Source: DASSUC01 sp035649895 (lineage in GTDB: Bacteria > Actinomycetota > Actinomycetes > Mycobacteriales > Micromonosporaceae). Taken from it: 64,000 nt of DNA. The translations under genes and the position numbers were made by a program. This document shows, piece by piece, positions 60,580 to 64,000 of the stretch; the first letter of the stretch is position 1; each line of letters starts with the position of its first letter. The DNA lies in assembly GCA_035649895.1 (NCBI GenBank), contig DASRIS010000042.1, positions 102,266 to 166,265 of the forward strand, written 5' to 3'. The notes under the pieces are model-generated. The model made no database searches. It worked only from the letters and a program-made list of their open reading frames with translations, and had not been told where the DNA came from.

Positions 60580-61305
60580 GTGAGTGTCGAGGACCGTCGG
60601 GCCGCCCGCCTGGAGCGGTACGAGCAGCTGCGGCGCGAACGCCCGCCGCTGTTCGTCAACCCGCCCGATGCGGCGTATGAGATCGTGTTCGACCGCGCCG
60701 CCCAGGAGGAAGTGGCCGACGCGGCGGCGGCCTGGCTGCGCGGCGCCGGTAAGCCCGAGGAGTACGGCGACATCGGCGTGGTCTACGAGGACCGGTTCGT
60801 CATCGCGGTGCGCGACGCCGTGCGGTTCCGGGACGGGACGCTGGGCCCGTACATCCGGTTCCTGGGCGTGCACACCGGCACCAACGCCGCCGTGCTGCCG
60901 CTGCTCGATGACGGTCGGATCCTGCTGGTTCGCCATTTTCGTCACGAGCGCCGGACCTGGGCCTGGGAGACGCCCCGAGGGTTCTCCGAGGACGGTGCCG
61001 ACGGCGCCACCACGGCGGTGAAGGAGCTGGAGGAGGAGATCGGCGTACGGGTCACCGAGGTGGAGCTGCTCGGCCGCGTCCCGGGCGACGGCGGCCCGGA
61101 CGAGATCTACCTGGCCCGTCTGCGGCCGGAGTCGGTCGCAGGCCCGACGCTGCCGGCTGGCGCGGCCGCGGAAGGCATTGACGAGATGCGGCTGGTCACC
61201 GTCGCTGAGCTGCGAAGGATGATCGCCGACGGTGAACTCGACGACCCGTACGTGCTCGCCGCCTACGCCTTCGCGGTGGCCAAGGGAATCCTGCCGGTCA
61301 CCTGA
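60580..61305 (+). CDS. Nudix hydrolase
   Basis: About 241 residues. The Nudix box GFSEDGADGATTAVKELEEEIGV follows the GX5EX7KExxEExGU pattern, with Lys in the place of the usual Arg. ILLVRHFRHERRTWAWETPRG is the substrate-side strand. This family hydrolyses nucleoside diphosphate derivatives such as ADP-ribose. Start is uncertain: GTG 60580 is used, GTG 60553 is an option, both without a good ribosome-binding site. Its end overlaps the convergent membrane protein by 8 bases. Confidence 0.85.
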   Translation: MSVEDRRAARLERYEQLRRERPPLFVNPPDAAYEIVFDRAAQEEVADAAAAWLRGAGKPEEYGDIGVVYEDRFVIAVRDAVRFRDGTLGPYIRFLGVHTGTNAAVLPLLDDGRILLVRHFRHERRTWAWETPRGFSEDGADGATTAVKELEEEIGVRVTEVELLGRVPGDGGPDEIYLARLRPESVAGPTLPAGAAAEGIDEMRLVTVAELRRMIADGELDDPYVLAAYAFAVAKGILPVT

Positions 61306-61792
61306 TCTCGCCCGCCAACCGCTCGGGCGGCCCGTTGTCGGTACGCCGCCAGCACAGCCCCATGCTGTCGCGCAGCTGCACCTCGGCCGCGACCAGCGGC
61401 TCCCGACCGTACGGTGCGTCAACCACGATCTCCTGCTCGGAGTCTGGCGCGAGCACCGGCTGGATAGCCAGGGATTCCGGGTCGACAACCTCGCCGTTGA
61501 ACGTCGGCCGGACATGCACGTCGAGCACTGGACGCTGGCTGAAGTTGCGCAGCACCAACGTCGCCTTGCCCGAGCCCAGCGTTGACCGGTTGGCGGTGAC
61601 GACCACGAGGGTGGCCTGTGCGGCCAGCGCGTCGCGTCGCTCGTCGTCGAGCCGCCTAACCTCGGCGCGCCAACGCCTGGACTCGAACCGGATGGTCAGG
61701 ATGGCGAGGACCAGGCCGAGCCCGGTGAAGATCGAGGCGGTCAAGGCGCCAATGGCCTCAACCACGCTCCAGGGTACGGCCGCGATACCCAC
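61298..61792 (-). CDS. Small membrane protein with beta-sandwich-like domain
   Basis: This 164-residue protein has one N-terminal membrane helix (VVEAIGALTASIFTGLGLVLAIL), a short basic/acidic coiled segment (FESRRWRAEVRRLDDERRDAL) and a beta-rich C-terminal part with VLRNFSQRPVLDVHVRPTF. It is divergent from the 507-residue unknown protein (52 bases between starts), so they may share control. I do not recognise a family. Confidence 0.62.
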   Translation of the reverse strand: MGIAAVPWSVVEAIGALTASIFTGLGLVLAILTIRFESRRWRAEVRRLDDERRDALAAQATLVVVTANRSTLGSGKATLVLRNFSQRPVLDVHVRPTFNGEVVDPESLAIQPVLAPDSEQEIVVDAPYGREPLVAAEVQLRDSMGLCWRRTDNGPPERLAGEIR

Positions 61793-61844
61793 GGCCGGAT
61801 TATGCCACCGATGAAGTCGACAGTGGACGGTTAGAATCAGGCGA

Positions 61845-63368
61845 ATGGGAGTCGCGAACGTCCGCCACGACGGAGATGTCTCGTTCCGTGCGATTGAGCC
61901 GCATCAGCTGAGGACGTTGGCCTCCGTGGCGCAGTCCCTCGACAACCAGTGGGTGCCGCGCCGGCTGCTGGACCGTATGGTGGCCGGTGAGATGTCCCTC
62001 GCCGACGTGGCCGGGGAGCGCCAGGCGGTGGTGCGGGTCGAGTACCTGCGGGCAGTGCTCAACGCCGAGCAGCTCGTCGTCAACCGGCTGTTCTTCCCCA
62101 ACAACGACGCGATCATCCAGGACTACGCGACGCCGGGACCCGGCCGGGAGGCGTTCAAGCGGCTGCTCAACGAGGGCGTGCTCGTGGTGTACCTGTACAC
62201 CGAAAGGTCTCCGGTGGCTGAGAGCGACCGGGATAAGTCCCGGATCGCGGCGCCGCTGTGGGAGCAGGCCGCGGCGGAGACCGAGATGTCATGCGTACGC
62301 CTGTCCTGGGATGACGAGATCAACAAGACCGAGATCCAGACCGGCCTGGAGGCGCGGTTCCACGAGTTCGTGGTGAACCTGAGGTCGAAGTGCCTCGACG
62401 GCGGCGACCAGGTCTTCGCAAGCCATCTCGGCATCCCCGAGGCGCGGCGGGACGCGTTGCGCGAGCGGCTCTTGGCCGCCTCCCAATGGGCGTTCTGCCG
62501 GCCGCAGCGTGTACACCGTGAGGAGTTCTACAAGCAGTTCGTCACAGTTGACGGCACGCCGCCGGCGCAGGGCCGCTACTCCAGCACCAAGCCGTTCGCG
62601 ACCGAGCTCAAGCTGCTGGCCGACCTGGCCTACAACACCTCGCTGCCGGAGACTCTCGACCGGTTCCCGCTGCGGGCGAGCGACTCCCTGCACCGGGCGG
62701 CCCTGCAGGAGTGGAAGCAGGGCGGCCGCTCGCGCACCCCGCCGGTGGCGGCCGACACAGTCGCCGAACAGCTGATCCTCAAGCGGCTCGCGTACGACGA
62801 GGCCATGGAGTCGCTGCCACCGCTGCCGCCCATCGAGGGCCTCGACCTCACGCAGGTGGCCGCGGTGCGCCGGACTGACGAGTGGGCCCGCTACACCGAG
62901 ACGCTACGCCAGCTCGTCGGGAACGTGAGCGTCTACGAGACAAAGGCCAACCAGCTGCGCAAGGACTACGCGGCGATGCTCGGGCGGCTTCCGGTCGTCG
63001 GTTCGCCGCGGCAGCGTACCGCCGCCGGTCCGGTCCTCGGCTTCAACCTCGACATCGCCGGCGTCCTGATGCGGGTCCGTTACCTCGCCGGCCAGGCCGT
63101 GTACTGGGTCGTGGGCAGGCCGCCGGCCCTGGCCCGCCGTACGGTCGGCATGTCCCGGGTGGTTGTGGCGACCGGCGGTGGCCCGGAGCGGGAGGGCGGT
63201 CCCGGCCACCACCTCGCCGCCGACCTGAGCCCGTTCCGGGTCGACAACCCACGGGACGTCCTCGCGCTCTTCGAGGCCCGCCTCGAGGAGGCCGGCGTAC
63301 GTCGCATCAACGGTGGTGGTGCGATGCGCGACGGCGGCCTGGAGAACGACGAGGAGCTACCCGCCTAG
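61845..63368 (+). CDS. Unrecognised 507-residue protein
   Basis: This 507-residue protein is mostly alpha-helical in its first ~390 residues, with LRTLASVAQSLDNQWVPRRLL near the N-terminus. A region at ~110-150 (LVVYLYTERSPVAESDRDKSRIAAPLWEQAA) resembles a Rossmann-type strand-helix. A hydrophobic segment AGVLMRVRYLAGQAVYWVVG lies at ~405-425. It has no signal peptide and no motif I know. It overlaps the threonine synthase stop by 4 bases at its 3' end (convergent). Good coding statistics and a likely real start (ATG at 61845) support a real protein. Confidence 0.65.
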   Translation: MGVANVRHDGDVSFRAIEPHQLRTLASVAQSLDNQWVPRRLLDRMVAGEMSLADVAGERQAVVRVEYLRAVLNAEQLVVNRLFFPNNDAIIQDYATPGPGREAFKRLLNEGVLVVYLYTERSPVAESDRDKSRIAAPLWEQAAAETEMSCVRLSWDDEINKTEIQTGLEARFHEFVVNLRSKCLDGGDQVFASHLGIPEARRDALRERLLAASQWAFCRPQRVHREEFYKQFVTVDGTPPAQGRYSSTKPFATELKLLADLAYNTSLPETLDRFPLRASDSLHRAALQEWKQGGRSRTPPVAADTVAEQLILKRLAYDEAMESLPPLPPIEGLDLTQVAAVRRTDEWARYTETLRQLVGNVSVYETKANQLRKDYAAMLGRLPVVGSPRQRTAAGPVLGFNLDIAGVLMRVRYLAGQAVYWVVGRPPALARRTVGMSRVVVATGGGPEREGGPGHHLAADLSPFRVDNPRDVLALFEARLEEAGVRRINGGGAMRDGGLENDEELPA

Positions 63369-64000
63369 GCGAGGTACTTCAGCCCTGAACCGGTGTTGAA
63401 CAGCACAACCACCTCGTCCCGGCCGACCGCCCCGGCGGCCAGCAGCCGCCGCACGGCCGGCAGGCATGCGGCTCCCTCCGGCGCGGGGAAGACTCCGGTC
63501 AGGCCCGCCATCTCCGGCACCGCCGCGAGGATCTCATCATCGGGTACGGCCACCGCGACGCCTCCGCTGCGCCGCAGGGCGTCGAGGACCAGGAAGTCGC
63601 CGATGGTCTTCGGCACCCGTAGGCCGGCGGCGACCGTGCGCGCGTCGGGCACCTCGGCCGCGGTCGGCTCACCGGACTGGAAGGCCCGCACGATAGGGGC
63701 GCAGCTGGCTGACTGCACCGCGACCATCCGGGGCCGGTGGTCGTCGACCCAGCCGAGCGCCTGCATCTCGTCGAACGCCTTCCACATGCCGATCAACCCG
63801 GTGCCGCCGCCGGTGGGGTAGACGACCACGTCGGGCAGCCGCCAGCCGAGCTGCTCGGCCAGCTCGTACCCCATCGTCTTCTTGCCCTCGATCCGGTACG
63901 GCTCGCGCAGCGTGGCGGCGTTGAACCAGCCGTGCTCGGCGACTTGTGCGGCGACCAGCTGGCCGCAGTCGGTGATGAGCCCGTCGACGAGCGTCACCCG
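63365..64000 (-). CDS. thrC: Threonine synthase, C-terminal part (start outside window)
   Basis: About 211 residues of the C-terminal PLP-dependent fold II domain are visible: DGLITDCGQLVAAQV, GWFNAATLREPYRIEGKKTMGYELAEQLGW, VVYPTGGGTGLIGMWKAFDEMQALGW (phosphate-binding Gly loop), RMVAVQSASCAPIVRAF, and AVPDDEILAAVPEMAG. It makes threonine from O-phosphohomoserine. The frame is open at the window edge (64000), so the N-terminal half with the PLP lysine is missing here. Confidence 0.9.
   Translation of the reverse strand, partial: RVTLVDGLITDCGQLVAAQVAEHGWFNAATLREPYRIEGKKTMGYELAEQLGWRLPDVVVYPTGGGTGLIGMWKAFDEMQALGWVDDHRPRMVAVQSASCAPIVRAFQSGEPTAAEVPDARTVAAGLRVPKTIGDFLVLDALRRSGGVAVAVPDDEILAAVPEMAGLTGVFPAPEGAACLPAVRRLLAAGAVGRDEVVVLFNTGSGLKYLA

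Overview
This is a 64 kb chromosomal window from a very high-GC Gram-positive bacterium. The high G+C throughout, the frequent GTG (and some TTG) starts, the dense 4-base start/stop overlaps, and families such as LytR-CpsA-Psr (LCP) ligases, an F420-dependent reductase, DUF5926, a minimal zincin and an actinobacterial threonine synthase all point to an actinomycete. A member of the Micromonosporaceae is my best guess, by inference only. I see no tRNA, rRNA, CRISPR array or insertion sequence.

Region 1 (1-18.3 kb) is an exopolysaccharide locus. It holds an Alg13/Alg14-like split glycosyltransferase pair, a GT2 and a GT14-like glycosyltransferase, and a chain-length (Wzz-like) protein whose tyrosine-kinase domain has lost its nucleotide-binding motifs. 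It also holds a YerB/DUF3048 lipoprotein, a Wzy/O-antigen-ligase-like polymerase, an APH-fold phosphotransferase, a Wzx-like flippase, two GH26-like secreted glycosidases and five sulfotransferases. Three of the sulfotransferases share a distinctive Cys motif. Most genes are coupled through ATGA or GTGA overlaps. The simplest reading is assembly and export of a sulfated surface polysaccharide.

Region 2 (18.4-26 kb) has three tandem secreted beta-propeller paralogues, each with its own hairpin terminator. The first and third carry an internal malectin domain; the middle one lacks exactly that block.

Region 3 (26-29.7 kb) has a CBS-domain protein, a small unknown gene, an Fpg/Nei DNA glycosylase and a polyprenyl-phosphate sugar-phosphate transferase that could start the region 1 polymer.

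Region 4 (29.7-43 kb) has a LytS/LytTR two-component system with an unusual 26-bp tandem repeat at the kinase/regulator junction, a DUF4173-type membrane protein and two DUF485 + sodium:solute symporter pairs. Between these pairs lie a methyltransferase, a membrane-anchored STAND-like NTPase with TPRs, a DUF4143 ATPase and a flavin reductase.

Region 5 (43-50.5 kb) has a UDP-glucuronate decarboxylase-like gene (UDP-xylose supply) and four LCP ligase paralogues in a row, fitting attachment of glycopolymers to the cell wall.

Region 6 (50.6-64 kb) is mostly housekeeping: rhodanese, GDPD, a sensor kinase with an anti-sigma-like ATPase, DUF5926, a NERD-domain protein, prephenate dehydratase, AIM24, a minimal zincin, OsmC, F420:NADP reductase, a Nudix hydrolase, two unrecognised proteins and a truncated threonine synthase.
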